Of a stretch of DNA of 27,004 nucleotides, positions 7,970 to 16,186 are shown piece by piece. The notes under the pieces are model-generated. The model saw only the letters and a program-made list of their open reading frames with translations, was not told the origin of the DNA and made no database searches. Made by a program: the position numbers and the translations under genes. The stretch's first letter is position 1. Every line of letters starts with the position of its first letter. This stretch comes from UBA7656 sp040755335 (lineage in GTDB: Bacteria > Acidobacteriota > Blastocatellia > UBA7656), in assembly GCA_040755335.1 (NCBI GenBank), contig JBFMAU010000039.1, positions 1 through 27,004 of the forward strand, given 5' to 3'.

Positions 7970-7997
7970 TGACCGAATCCGGTCAGTCAACTTGATG
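7970..7997. promoter_or_regulatory. Dyad and -35-like block upstream of the second HD-GYP gene
   Basis: TGACCG (7970-7975), a 4-base spacer and CGGTCA (7980-7985), followed by GTCA, two bases and TTGATG (7992-7997). The element upstream of the protease has the same order and the same distance from the right half-site to its TTGACG. No strong -10 follows here (CTAAGG at 8015-8020 is poor). The block lies about 160 bases before the start codon of the HD-GYP-GAF-GGDEF gene. Confidence 0.45.
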
Positions 7998-8155
7998 CAA
8001 AATGCCTCAAAAGGCTAAGGTCGGTCTCTGCACGAACACATCTATCCGGCTGCAAACAAACAGGTTCGAAGTTTTCTCCGCGGTGGAACGGCTGATGCTT
8101 ATTTATTTCTGATCGACATCTGTCAGCGTCTGAGACAGGTAACGAAGGCAGGAAG

Positions 8156-10594
8156 ATGGCCCAACCCCTTATAAAGAAGGATCGTTTGCCCGTGAGGTCT
8201 TTCTTCATTGGCGTATCAATTATCGGCTTGTCCGTCCTGGCCTACTCGCTTTATCGGGTGGTGGCTTCTCCGCTCAATGCCGAGTGGGTTCTTCTGACTC
8301 TGGTCACCATCCTTTTGATCTCGCGCATCGATATAGGCATTCCGAAAACGTCGAGCAAGATCACCATAACTGACACCTTTCTTTTCATCTCGGTTCTGCT
8401 CTACGGATCTTTCCCTTCGGTCGTGCTTGCCGGACTCGATGGCGCTGTCGTATCGCTTGCGCTCAAGAACAAACGAAGAGTGATGCCCTTCAACATGGCC
8501 GTGCTGAGTTTGTCTATGTTCATCTCAAGCGCGATAGTGGGCGAGGTGTTCCCGAACCTTGAGGCCAGGAAGACCGATCTGAGCCTGCTCTTTATGGCGG
8601 CGGGACTGCTGGCGCTGCTTCACTACATTCTCAATTCCGGCATAGTCTCAGTCGTAGCCGCGCTCCGACGCCGTCGGAGCCTCTTTCAAACCTGGAAAGA
8701 ATCTTTCCTTCTGACTTCGCTTTCATACTTCGCAGGAGCGATAGCCGCCTGCCTTATAATCAAGCTGATCGATACGGTTTCCTTTTACGCTTTCATAGTG
8801 GCCGTCCCCATAATCGCCATCACATACTTTTCCTACAAGGTCTATCTCGACAACCTCGACGCCTCCAACCGACACGCCGAGCAGGTGGCCGAACTTCACC
8901 TGCGCACTATAGAAGCGCTCGCCATAGCCATAGACGCCAAGGGCGAAGTCTCTCACGATCACGTCCATCGAGTTCAGGTCTACTCCACAGGGCTTGCGCG
9001 CATATTCGGGTTGAGCGACGCCGAGATAGAAGCTCTCAAAGCCGGGGCGCTACTTCACGACATAGGCAAGCTGGCCGTGCCGGATTACATACTCAACAAA
9101 CCGGGACCGCTCACTACAGCCGAGTTCGACAAGATGAAGGTTCACACCGTCGTCGGCGCTGAGATACTTGAGCGCGTGGGCTTCCCTTACCCTGTGGTTC
9201 CCGTCGTCCGCCATCATCACGAACGATGGGACGGGCGAGGCTACCCCGATGGGCTTAAGGGCGAGCAGATTCCCATCACGGCCCGCATACTCGCCGTGTG
9301 CGATTGCTTCGACGCCGTGCGCGAAGACCGTCAGTATCGCAAGGCGATGACTCGCGAGCAGGCTCTTCAGATTTTAAGAGAAGGCAGCGGAACGGTCTTC
9401 GATCCCAAAGTGGTGGGAGCTTTCCTCGAACACCTCGACGAGTTCGAAGCCGAAATTCGCAGCCTCAGAGTCGCGCCTCAAAAATTCGAAGACCGGCGGG
9501 CGAAGAAGGTCGCCGAGACCTCTCGACTGGACAACGATCATAAAGCCTTCGAGCGAATTCGCAGCGCCAACCGCGAACTCATAACGCTTTATTACATAGC
9601 GCAAACCATCGGCACGAGCCTCGACCTGAGAGACACCTTCGCCGTCTTCTCGGCCCGACTCGAAGACATAGTGAGCTATACGACCTGCGTGCTTTACCTG
9701 CAAAAGACAGACTCGACCGAAGTGGAAGTGGCTCACGTCGCAGGACGACATGCCGAACGGTTCAAGGGCCGACGGATGGCTTCGGGCGCAGGCATTGCGG
9801 GCTGGGTGGTGGCCAATCGCCATTCGATGCACAATTGCGATCCGGCTCTGGACTTCGACACGATGAAGATCGAAATCCCTGAACCCTACAAGACCGCGAC
9901 CGTCGTCCCTCTGATGAAAGACGACGAGATGCTCGGCGCTTTGGCCCTCTATTCGGCTGATCTGGCCTCTTACGACACGGATCATTTGAGATTGATGGAA
10001 GCTGTTGCCAAACTCGCCTCCGACGCCATAGCCAATGCCGTCGAGCACGAGCGCACGGAGACGAGCGCGCTTACAGATATCATCACAGGGCTTCCAAACG
10101 CGCGCGCCCTCCGCTATCGCTTCGAAGAAGAAGCAGACCGCGCAAAGCGTCACAAGGACATCTTCTCTGTGGTGATGATGGACCTGGACCGTTTCAAGGC
10201 AGTCAATGATCAGCTTGGGCATCAGGCCGGAGATCATCTGCTCAGAGAACTGGGTCGAATACTGCTCGCGCAGGTTCGCTCGTCGGATTTCGTCTGTCGT
10301 TATGCGGGCGATGAGTTCGTGGCCATACTTCAGATAGGCGCTGACGAAGTGCAGGAGCTACTGTCGCGAATTCAAAAGACGGTCGATACTCATGATTTCG
10401 GTTTCGGCAGCACGAACGTCTTCATAGGATTGAGCCTGGGCGCGGCCAGCTTCGGAGCGGACGGCGACACGCTCGACGAATTGCTGCTGGCCGCCGACCG
10501 CGCGATGTACGCCGACAAGGCCCGGCGCAAGAGCGTGATGAATGAAACAGGCACGTTCAAGACTTCCGACCTGAGCCAGTATCGCGTGATGTGA
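8156..10594 (+). CDS. Membrane HD-GYP-GAF-GGDEF protein (c-di-GMP turnover)
   Basis: An 812-residue membrane protein with both cyclic di-GMP activities. Hydrophobic helices fill about residues 15-230. The HD-GYP domain (about 245-425) is complete: HxxRV at 269-273 (HVHRV), LHDIGK with the HD pair near residue 300, then HHERWDGRGYP. A GAF sensor domain covers about 474-630. A GGDEF domain (about 638-800) carries the signature as AGDEF, a common active variant, and an RxxD inhibitory site (RSSD) nine residues before it. The family reaction of HD-GYP is c-di-GMP hydrolysis to GMP; GGDEF makes c-di-GMP from two GTP. It lies 196 bases after the first HD-GYP gene, behind its own dyad, and is followed by a strong terminator. 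The GAF ligand is unknown. Confidence 0.93.
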   Translation: MAQPLIKKDRLPVRSFFIGVSIIGLSVLAYSLYRVVASPLNAEWVLLTLVTILLISRIDIGIPKTSSKITITDTFLFISVLLYGSFPSVVLAGLDGAVVSLALKNKRRVMPFNMAVLSLSMFISSAIVGEVFPNLEARKTDLSLLFMAAGLLALLHYILNSGIVSVVAALRRRRSLFQTWKESFLLTSLSYFAGAIAACLIIKLIDTVSFYAFIVAVPIIAITYFSYKVYLDNLDASNRHAEQVAELHLRTIEALAIAIDAKGEVSHDHVHRVQVYSTGLARIFGLSDAEIEALKAGALLHDIGKLAVPDYILNKPGPLTTAEFDKMKVHTVVGAEILERVGFPYPVVPVVRHHHERWDGRGYPDGLKGEQIPITARILAVCDCFDAVREDRQYRKAMTREQALQILREGSGTVFDPKVVGAFLEHLDEFEAEIRSLRVAPQKFEDRRAKKVAETSRLDNDHKAFERIRSANRELITLYYIAQTIGTSLDLRDTFAVFSARLEDIVSYTTCVLYLQKTDSTEVEVAHVAGRHAERFKGRRMASGAGIAGWVVANRHSMHNCDPALDFDTMKIEIPEPYKTATVVPLMKDDEMLGALALYSADLASYDTDHLRLMEAVAKLASDAIANAVEHERTETSALTDIITGLPNARALRYRFEEEADRAKRHKDIFSVVMMDLDRFKAVNDQLGHQAGDHLLRELGRILLAQVRSSDFVCRYAGDEFVAILQIGADEVQELLSRIQKTVDTHDFGFGSTNVFIGLSLGAASFGADGDTLDELLLAADRAMYADKARRKSVMNETGTFKTSDLSQYRVM

Positions 10595-10617
10595 TAGCCT
10601 CGAAAGGATTCACTTGC

Positions 10618-10660
10618 CCAAACGCCTTGCGTTCGTCTGAGCGCGAGGCGTTTGGTTTTT
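10618..10660 (+). terminator. Intrinsic terminator after the HD-GYP-GAF-GGDEF gene
   Basis: Perfect 14-base-pair stem: CCAAACGCCTTGCG (10618-10631) pairs with CGCGAGGCGTTTGG (10642-10655) apart from minor slippage at the loop end, followed by five T (10656-10660). It lies 23 bases after the stop codon. Confidence 0.9.
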
Positions 10661-10678
10661 GCCCGCGGGTTGTGTTAG

Positions 10679-10757
10679 AAGTTTCCTGCGCGCGAAGGAA
10701 ACTTGTAAAAAAGTTGTAATTCCGCCCGTCAGGTTTTTTTCTTTGAAACCTGCGGGC
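10679..10757 (+). other. Two further stem-loops upstream of the AhpD-like gene
   Basis: AAGTTTCC (10679-10686) pairs with GGAAACTT (10697-10704). Then GCCCG-T-CAGGTTT (10724-10736) pairs with AAACCTGCGGGC (10746-10757) with one bulged T, with TTATTATTT after it. The second resembles a terminator or attenuator. Together with the terminator at 10618-10660 there are three hairpins in 140 bases before the next gene at 10831. Confidence 0.5.
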
Positions 10758-10830
10758 TTATTATTTCAGTATGAGCGTTTGAGGCTGGTGACGCTTCATC
10801 ATGCCGATATTCCAGAGATAAGGTGAACCA

Positions 10831-11232
10831 ATGGAGAGCAAGTCAGCGCAACAGGCCGAACAGGAAATCGAAACCACCCCTTCCAAGAAGGCGAGACCGG
10901 CTTCTTACTCGATGATGGATCCCAAGATGCGTCGCATCTACGGCGAGTTCTATCGCGAGCTTTATTACTCGGAATCGAAAGTCCTCGACACAAAGACACA
11001 GGAACTCATCTCGATAGCCGCTTCGCTCGTCGCCAAGTGCCAGGGCTGCATCGAAGGCCACATCAAAAAAGCGATTCAGGCCGGGGCCAGCAAAGAAGAA
11101 ATCAGCGAAGCCATATCGATAGCCGCAGCCATAAACGCCGCCGCTATAATCGACCTGACTGATGTCGCGGCAGCCAACCTCAACGTCGATCACTTTCCAA
11201 GCGAGGGTTCTCGCTTCAATGTAAAACAATGA
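10831..11232 (+). CDS. AhpD-like carboxymuconolactone decarboxylase family protein
   Basis: A 133-residue protein of the CMD/AhpD alkylhydroperoxidase fold. The redox motif CxxCxxxH is complete: Cys70, Cys73 and His77 (AKCQGCIEGH). These residues give peroxidase or disulfide-reducing activity in AhpD relatives; true decarboxylases lack the paired cysteines. Helical segments flanking the motif (TQELISIAASLV before, ISEAISIAAAINAAAI after) match the family. About 30 polar residues precede the fold. The start ATG has a weak RBS (AAGGTGA). Its TGA overlaps the ATG of the esterase gene by four bases, so the two are translated together. The physiological substrate and reductant are unknown. Confidence 0.85.
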   Translation: MESKSAQQAEQEIETTPSKKARPASYSMMDPKMRRIYGEFYRELYYSESKVLDTKTQELISIAASLVAKCQGCIEGHIKKAIQAGASKEEISEAISIAAAINAAAIIDLTDVAAANLNVDHFPSEGSRFNVKQ

Positions 11233-12149
11233 GAAAACCACAACTCCTCGTCGTCACGCTCATCCTGTTGGCGGCAACGGCAGCTTCAGCGCAGACGTCC
11301 GCCGCGAGTCGCATTGAGTACACTTCGTTTGCGTCGCCCGCGCTGGGGCGCGATATGAAATTCGCCATCCAGTTCCCGCCTTCTTACCAGGCTGACACCC
11401 GGCGAAAATACCCGGTGCTTTACTTCCTGCACGGGATGAACGGTTCGGAGCAGGAATTCGAGCGGCGCGGAGTAGCCGCTACAGTCGACCGCCTTCGCGC
11501 GGATGGAAAAATCGGCGAGATGATCATAGTCGCGCCCGCCGGAGAAAACAGCTTCTATCTCAATTCCAAAAACGGCGCGCGCTATGAAGACGCGATCATC
11601 AAAGACCTGATCCCTCATATCGAGAAAACCTATCGCGCGATTGGAACTCCTTCGGCGCGGGCGATTCAGGGCCTATCGATGGGAGGATTCGGCGCGCTGC
11701 TTCTGGCCTTCAAACACCCTGAGATGTTTTCATCCGTTACTGCTCATAGTTCCGCCCTGTTCGCCGAACTGCCAAGCACGCAGGGCAGCGACCGAAGGGC
11801 GCAGTTTCTGAGCCGTCTGATCGGGAATATGTTCGGCAATCCGCCCGATGAAGAGTATTTCCGCGCCAACAATCCCATACACATCGCGGAGACGAACGCG
11901 GCGGCGATCAAAAAATCAGGGCTGAAAATTTATTTCGATGTCGGCGAGCAGGATCGCTATGGTTTTCAGGACTCGAACAAGGCGTTCGACGAGAGATTGA
12001 CCAAAGCGGGAATAGCGCACGAATATCATCTCTTCCCCGGAGGCCACGGCTGGGAGTATATGATATCGGTCGCGGAGAACTCTTACTCGTTTTTGTGGAA
12101 GAGCCTCAAGCCTGGATCGACGGCAAACGGAAGCAAATCGAAGCGATGA
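11229..12149 (+). CDS. Secreted esterase of the esterase D/feruloyl esterase type
   Basis: A 306-residue alpha/beta hydrolase with a signal peptide (MRKPQLLVVTLILLAATAAS, cleavage probably after AQT or ASA). The nucleophile is Ser150 in GLSMGG, the acid probably Asp242 (GEQDRYGF), and the base His273 (PGGHGWEY). The oxyanion motif YFLHGMNGS is at about 65-73. This arrangement is shared by S-formylglutathione hydrolase-like, feruloyl and antigen-85-type esterases. Export points to a periplasmic or extracellular ester substrate rather than formylglutathione. The ATGA overlap with the AhpD-like gene makes a two-gene operon. No terminator with a T-tract is obvious after it. Confidence 0.88.
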   Translation: MRKPQLLVVTLILLAATAASAQTSAASRIEYTSFASPALGRDMKFAIQFPPSYQADTRRKYPVLYFLHGMNGSEQEFERRGVAATVDRLRADGKIGEMIIVAPAGENSFYLNSKNGARYEDAIIKDLIPHIEKTYRAIGTPSARAIQGLSMGGFGALLLAFKHPEMFSSVTAHSSALFAELPSTQGSDRRAQFLSRLIGNMFGNPPDEEYFRANNPIHIAETNAAAIKKSGLKIYFDVGEQDRYGFQDSNKAFDERLTKAGIAHEYHLFPGGHGWEYMISVAENSYSFLWKSLKPGSTANGSKSKR

Positions 12150-12349
12150 TTGCGGCAGTGTTGCAATAAGTTCAGACAAAAAACTTTCCTCCCGAACAAA
12201 CTCGCCCGCGCGTTTCGCCACTGCCCTGACCGTCGAGCGGAGTGAGCGGGCAATCCGTCCTTGCAACTTTCGCAAGCCTTACTGTATTTTACGGATTTGG
12301 CCGGAGGGCCGAATTTTCAACATGAGCATCAGAAGGGAATAAGTTCACT

Positions 12350-12907
12350 ATGCAAGCAAATGATATAAGGCGCGGGATGATCATCATGTACAACAATGCG
12401 CCGCATCGCGTGCTGGATTTTCAGCATCGGACGCCCGGAAACCTGCGCGCCTTCGTGCAGGCCAAGCTCCGCAACATCCGCAACGGATCATCTACCGAAG
12501 TCCGATTCAGTTCTACGGAAAACATAGAGCGCGCCTTGCTGGAAGACCACGAGATGGAATACCTCTACAGCGACGGCGATATGCATCACTTCATGAACAC
12601 CGAAACCTATGATCAGATCGGACTGGACAACGAAACGCTCGGCGACGCGATGGATTATCTGGTCGCCGGAACCCGGATCAAGGTTCAGATGTTCGAAGGC
12701 GCGCCCATCGGGGTCGAGCTTCCGCCCGCTGTGGAACTGACTGTCGTCGAAACCCAGCCGGAGATGAAAGGCGCGACCGCATCCAACAGCCCAAAGCCTG
12801 CGAAGCTCGAAACGGGAGTCACGGTTCAGGTGCCTCCGTTCATCAAAGAGGGCGACCGCATAAGAGTCGACCCCTCGAAGGGCGTTTATCTGGAGCGAGC
12901 CAAATAA
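12350..12907 (+). CDS. efp: Translation elongation factor P
   Basis: A 185-residue three-domain factor that binds between the ribosomal P and E sites and helps form peptide bonds at polyproline stretches. All three barrels are visible: KOW-like domain (about 1-65), central OB domain (MEYLYSDGDMHHFMNTETY onward) and C-terminal OB domain with the conserved GDRIRVDPSKGVYLERA ending. The loop that touches the tRNA reads HRTPGNLRAF (residues 26-35). The tip position, Lys in E. coli and Arg in Pseudomonas, is Asn31; an Arg lies two residues later. So the usual lysyl or rhamnosyl modification cannot occur at that place. From memory this tip is usual in acidobacteria. GAAGGGAAT upstream may serve as RBS. 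Confidence 0.97.
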   Translation: MQANDIRRGMIIMYNNAPHRVLDFQHRTPGNLRAFVQAKLRNIRNGSSTEVRFSSTENIERALLEDHEMEYLYSDGDMHHFMNTETYDQIGLDNETLGDAMDYLVAGTRIKVQMFEGAPIGVELPPAVELTVVETQPEMKGATASNSPKPAKLETGVTVQVPPFIKEGDRIRVDPSKGVYLERAK

Positions 12908-12936
12908 GCGCGCGTCACCTGCTCGCAGCTTGAGAC

Positions 12937-12965
12937 GTGAAATCGGCTCTGAGGGCCGATTTCAC
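12937..12965 (+). terminator. Hairpin between efp and waaA
   Basis: Perfect 11-base-pair stem, GTGAAATCGGC (12937-12947) and GCCGATTTCAC (12955-12965), with a 7-base loop. No T-tract follows, so it may be a weak terminator, an attenuator or an mRNA 3' end protector. Confidence 0.5.
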
Positions 12966-12982
12966 CAGGCGGGCATCAGGCC

Positions 12983-14275
12983 ATGTACCTCCTCTACAGC
13001 CTCGCTCTTACGGCTCTCTTTCTCGCGCTGCTGCCATACTTCATCTATCAGGCCGCCCGCCACGGCAAATACCTCGGCAGCTTCTATGAGCGATTGGGAT
13101 GGCTGCCTGATTCGATCAAAAGCGACGCGCGCCCGACCATCTGGGTGCATGCGGTTTCGGTCGGCGAGTTCAATGCCGCACGCCCTCTGATCGCGAAAAT
13201 CCGCAAGCGCTATCCCGATCATCGCATAGTCGTTTCGACGACGACTATGACAGGCCAAAGATTGGCCCGCGAGCAGGCGGGCAGGAGTTTCGACGCGGCT
13301 TTTTATTTTCCGTTCGACTGGTCGTGGACTGCGCGCCGCGCCCTCAATCGAGTAAATCCGAGAGCGGTGATAATACTTGAAACCGAGTTATGGCCCAACT
13401 TTCTGCGCGAGTGCCGGAGGCGTGGCACCAAAGTGATCCTCATCAACGGGCGAATCTCTCCTCGCTCCTACTCTCGTTACCTCAAAGCGCGCCGATTCAT
13501 CGCTCGCGTGATGAGCGATCTCTCGCTCATCGTCATGCAGTCTGAAGCTGACCGAGAGCGCGCTCTCCTTCTGGGCGCTCCGCGTGACCGCATGCGGGTG
13601 TGCGGGAATCTCAAGTATGATTTTTCGCTCGATGAAAGGCGCGACCATCTCGACTCGCTTTGCGCGGAAATCGCGGATCAGTTCGCGCTATCTGCCAGCG
13701 ATCATCTCATAGTCGCAGGCAGCACGGCGGCGGGCGAAGAAAAATTATTGCTCGACGCTTTGAAAGATATTCGACGCGAGGACGGACTTGAAAAGACTCG
13801 AATGCTTGTAGCTCCGCGACACCCGGAGCGATTCGAAGAGGTCGCTCGATTGATCGAGGGTTCAGGTTTTGGATTTGCGCGGCGATCTGAAAAGCGCGGA
13901 TCGCAGGCGGATGTGATACTGCTCGACAGCATAGGCGAGCTTGCCTCGGTTTATCGCTTCGCGTCAGTCGTATTCGTCGGCGGAAGCCTCGCGCCCGTGG
14001 GCGGGCATAACATCATAGAGCCTGCTGCTTATCGAAAGCCGATTATAGTCGGCCCTCACACTTTCAATTTTCGCCAGATAGTCGCAGACTTCCGCGCCGC
14101 AGATGCGCTTGTGGAAGTCGAATCAAACGAGCTTGCCGAAGCGATGATCCAACTGCTCACGGATCGCAACCAGGCGCAGGATAAAGGAGAGCGAGCGCAG
14201 GCGATCATCGAGCGAAATCGCGGCGCGACCCTCTGCGCGCTTGCGGCCATCGAGGAAATCATCGGTGATCGATAA
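12983..14275 (+). CDS. waaA: Kdo transferase (lipid IVA 3-deoxy-D-manno-octulosonic acid transferase)
   Basis: A 430-residue inner-membrane GT-B glycosyltransferase (GT30) that adds Kdo from CMP-Kdo to the lipid A precursor. An N-terminal membrane anchor (LYSLALTALFLALLPYFIY) is followed by ERLG with Glu36, the probable catalytic base, and HAVSVGEFNAARPLI with Glu62. Later motifs LETELWPN, LINGRIS and GGSLAPVGGHNIIEPA are hallmarks of the family. Length is normal. The 3' end overlaps the lpxK start by 11 bases. With lpxK it supplies the late lipid A/Kdo steps, good evidence of an LPS-containing outer membrane. The number of Kdo units added cannot be told. Confidence 0.95.
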   Translation: MYLLYSLALTALFLALLPYFIYQAARHGKYLGSFYERLGWLPDSIKSDARPTIWVHAVSVGEFNAARPLIAKIRKRYPDHRIVVSTTTMTGQRLAREQAGRSFDAAFYFPFDWSWTARRALNRVNPRAVIILETELWPNFLRECRRRGTKVILINGRISPRSYSRYLKARRFIARVMSDLSLIVMQSEADRERALLLGAPRDRMRVCGNLKYDFSLDERRDHLDSLCAEIADQFALSASDHLIVAGSTAAGEEKLLLDALKDIRREDGLEKTRMLVAPRHPERFEEVARLIEGSGFGFARRSEKRGSQADVILLDSIGELASVYRFASVVFVGGSLAPVGGHNIIEPAAYRKPIIVGPHTFNFRQIVADFRAADALVEVESNELAEAMIQLLTDRNQAQDKGERAQAIIERNRGATLCALAAIEEIIGDR

Positions 14276-15323
14276 AAGCGAAAAAATCAAACGCGCTCTG
14301 CTGTGGCTTCCGGCGAAGCTCTATGAACTAGCGGTCCGCGTTCGCGTGGTCGCTTATGAAACCGAACACCTGAAATCCAAAAGCCTCCGCTCTGTGGTCA
14401 TAAGCGTCGGCAACATCACGCACGGCGGCACGGGCAAAACTCCTATGGTCGCTTACATCGCTCGCTATCTCGCTGAAGAAGGTCACAGGGTAGCGATACT
14501 GACTCGCGGGTACTCGCGCAAATCCAAAGCGAGGCGCGCGCTCAATGCCGGAAGCGAGGCGACGAGCGATTACCGCGAATACGGAGACGAGCCTTTGATG
14601 CTCGCGCGCTCTCTGCCCGACGTGCCTGTGGTTATAGACCGCAATCGCTATGAAGGCGGATCGTGGGCCGAACGCAACTTCGATACGGACGCTCTGATAC
14701 TCGATGACGGCTATCAGCATCTTTCACTGGCGCGCGATCTCAACATTTTGCTCCTCGATGCGACCGATCCATTCGGCGGATTTGAGATGGCTCCCTTCGG
14801 TCGCTTGCGCGAGCCGCTCTACGGACTCAAGCGCGCCGATGCCGTGATAATCACCCGCGCAGACCGTCCGGCGGATCAGGCGCAGATGACGGCCATCATA
14901 AAATATTTCTGCGGCGAAAAAATTCCTGTGATGTATGTCTATTCGGTCATAACCGGATTGCGCCATCTTACTACAGATGAGATTTATGACATCAATGAAT
15001 TCGCCGGATGGAATGTGGCTCTGCTTTGCGGCATAGGCAATCCGCAGGCTTTTTCCGAAGATGTTTTGCAGACGGGGATGGGGATAACGAGCGAGCATTT
15101 TTTCAGCGATCATCATCCCTACACTCAGCAGGAGCTTGATCGCGTGATTGCGTCGGCTCGACAGGAAGGAGCCGATGCTGTGGTGACGACGGAAAAAGAC
15201 GCTGTGCGAATTGAAGGTCTCCGACATGGCGAGATGCCTGTTTATGCCGCGCAGATGGAGATTCAGAGCGAGGATGATGTGAGGCTCAAGAGCCTGCTGT
15301 TGAGAGCGATGATAAAAAAATGA
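14265..15323 (+). CDS. lpxK: Tetraacyldisaccharide 4'-kinase
   Basis: A 352-residue membrane-associated kinase that phosphorylates the 4' position of the lipid A disaccharide. The P-loop HGGTGKTP follows the family signature SVGNIT at residues 47-52. LDDGYQHLSLARDLNILLLDA, PFGRLREPL and ADAVIITRAD are further family motifs; the first includes the catalytic Asp region. I chose the GTG at 14265 because GAGGAAAT lies 9 bases before it and it overlaps waaA by 11 bases; an in-frame TTG at 14241 gives eight more residues that look unneeded. An N-terminal hydrophobic helix (RALLWLPAKLYELAVRVRVV) is as expected. A hairpin at 15339-15367 follows the gene. Confidence 0.95.
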   Translation: MIDKSEKIKRALLWLPAKLYELAVRVRVVAYETEHLKSKSLRSVVISVGNITHGGTGKTPMVAYIARYLAEEGHRVAILTRGYSRKSKARRALNAGSEATSDYREYGDEPLMLARSLPDVPVVIDRNRYEGGSWAERNFDTDALILDDGYQHLSLARDLNILLLDATDPFGGFEMAPFGRLREPLYGLKRADAVIITRADRPADQAQMTAIIKYFCGEKIPVMYVYSVITGLRHLTTDEIYDINEFAGWNVALLCGIGNPQAFSEDVLQTGMGITSEHFFSDHHPYTQQELDRVIASARQEGADAVVTTEKDAVRIEGLRHGEMPVYAAQMEIQSEDDVRLKSLLLRAMIKK

Positions 15324-15338
15324 GGCGGAAAAAACTGT

Positions 15339-15367
15339 TGCCGGTCTGTCAGCGACCGACCGGCAAT
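15339..15367. terminator. Hairpin between convergent lpxK and glycine-zipper gene
   Basis: TTGCCGGTC (15339-15347) and GACCGGCAA (15359-15367) form a perfect 9-base-pair stem with an 11-base loop, 15 bases after the lpxK stop. On the minus strand it is followed by an AACAGTTTTTT-like run, so it may end transcripts of both convergent genes. Confidence 0.6.
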
Positions 15368-15399
15368 GAAGTAAAGAGAGAGGGTGAAAGCAATTCGTT

Positions 15400-15885
15400 T
15401 TAGTTTCTGCGGCGACGGTTGCGATGGTCACGATCATCATCATCATCGTCGTCGTCATCATCGCGGTCACGATCACGATGGTCGCGGTCTCTGCGGTCAC
15501 GATCATGCCAGTCGCGATCATTATGCCTGTGCCATCTGCCGTGGCGGCTGCAATACCAGTCGTCGTCATCATTGAATCTGTTGCCTCTGCGGCGACGGTC
15601 GCGACGGTAGCGATCATCGTCATCATCGTAGCGATCCCGATCACGCCTGTCTTTTCCATAAGCGGCAGCCGCGCCCGCGCCTGCCCCGACTGCTGCGCCT
15701 ATCAGTGCGCCTTTCTTTCCGCCGACCAGTCCGCCAACGACAGCGCCAACAACAGCGCCGCCTGCGATATATTTGACCTTATTCGTTTTTGATTTCTTTT
15801 CGTGCGCGGCAGCGGGCATTGCAGCCGCAAATAAAAATGTAAGACCCAATATCACTGCGCCAATCTTTTGACCGATCTTTAACAT
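15400..15885 (-). CDS. Exported glycine-zipper protein with Asp/Arg/His-rich tail
   Basis: A 161-residue protein starting at the ATG at 15885, which has a strong RBS (GGAGGA) and opens a signal peptide (MLKIGQKIGAVILGLTFLFA, cleavage near AAA-HE). Residues 40-76 form a glycine zipper (GGAVVGAVVGGLVGG, then GALIGAAVGAGAGAA), as in outer-membrane or periplasmic proteins such as the YMGG/SlyB-like groups. From 79 to the end it is low-complexity Asp, Arg and His with ten Asp in a row (142-151). A small island DDDDWYCSRHGRWHRH (106-121) with one Cys breaks the pattern. An extra in-frame start at 15942 gives a non-signal extension, which I reject. The function is unknown; metal or envelope binding is only a guess. 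Confidence 0.75.
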   Translation of the reverse strand: MLKIGQKIGAVILGLTFLFAAAMPAAAHEKKSKTNKVKYIAGGAVVGAVVGGLVGGKKGALIGAAVGAGAGAAAAYGKDRRDRDRYDDDDDRYRRDRRRRGNRFNDDDDWYCSRHGRWHRHNDRDWHDRDRRDRDHRDRDRDDDDDDDDDDRDHRNRRRRN

Positions 15886-16186
15886 TGTCCGTTCCTCCGT
15901 TCTTTCTCTGCGGCTTTCTGCCGCCGCCTGCATCTGCTGCAATAGTCGTGCCGCCTATGAAGTCGAAAGACGCGTCCTTTATTCGCTTGAATTAAATGGT
16001 TTCCATGCAGGTCGCTTCGACGGCTCTAACCCATTTGGTGTTATGGTCAGACGAAGCGGGGCAGAGATTAGTATTTTTAGCTCTTCGGGGCTGTGCTATC
16101 ATCAGGCCGCAGCCGAACAAGGCACAATCCGCGTTTTGCCCCCCAAGTCGAACAAAACTGAAAATCACGGTTTGAGGTCATCTCTT
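15886..16186. other. Divergent intergenic region
   Basis: About 300 bases between the glycine-zipper gene (minus) and the large exported protein (plus). Contains the RBS of each gene near its ends. I see no convincing promoter hexamers, hairpin or small gene. The plus-strand frame from 16043 continues into the next gene but lacks signal or domain character before 16187. Confidence 0.4.

Noticed and set aside
9374..10237. Minus-strand 287-codon frame
   Set aside because: Antisense to the HD-GYP-GAF-GGDEF gene; no domain.
14724..15659. Minus-strand 311-codon frame rich in Met, Thr, Ala and Ile
   Set aside because: Antisense to lpxK and in another frame of the Asp/Arg-rich repeat of the glycine-zipper gene; its odd composition comes from GAT/CGT repeats.
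15424..15792. Plus-strand Ile/Val-rich frame that looks like membrane segments
   Set aside because: It arises from reading the Asp-codon repeat (ATC/GTC) of the opposite strand.
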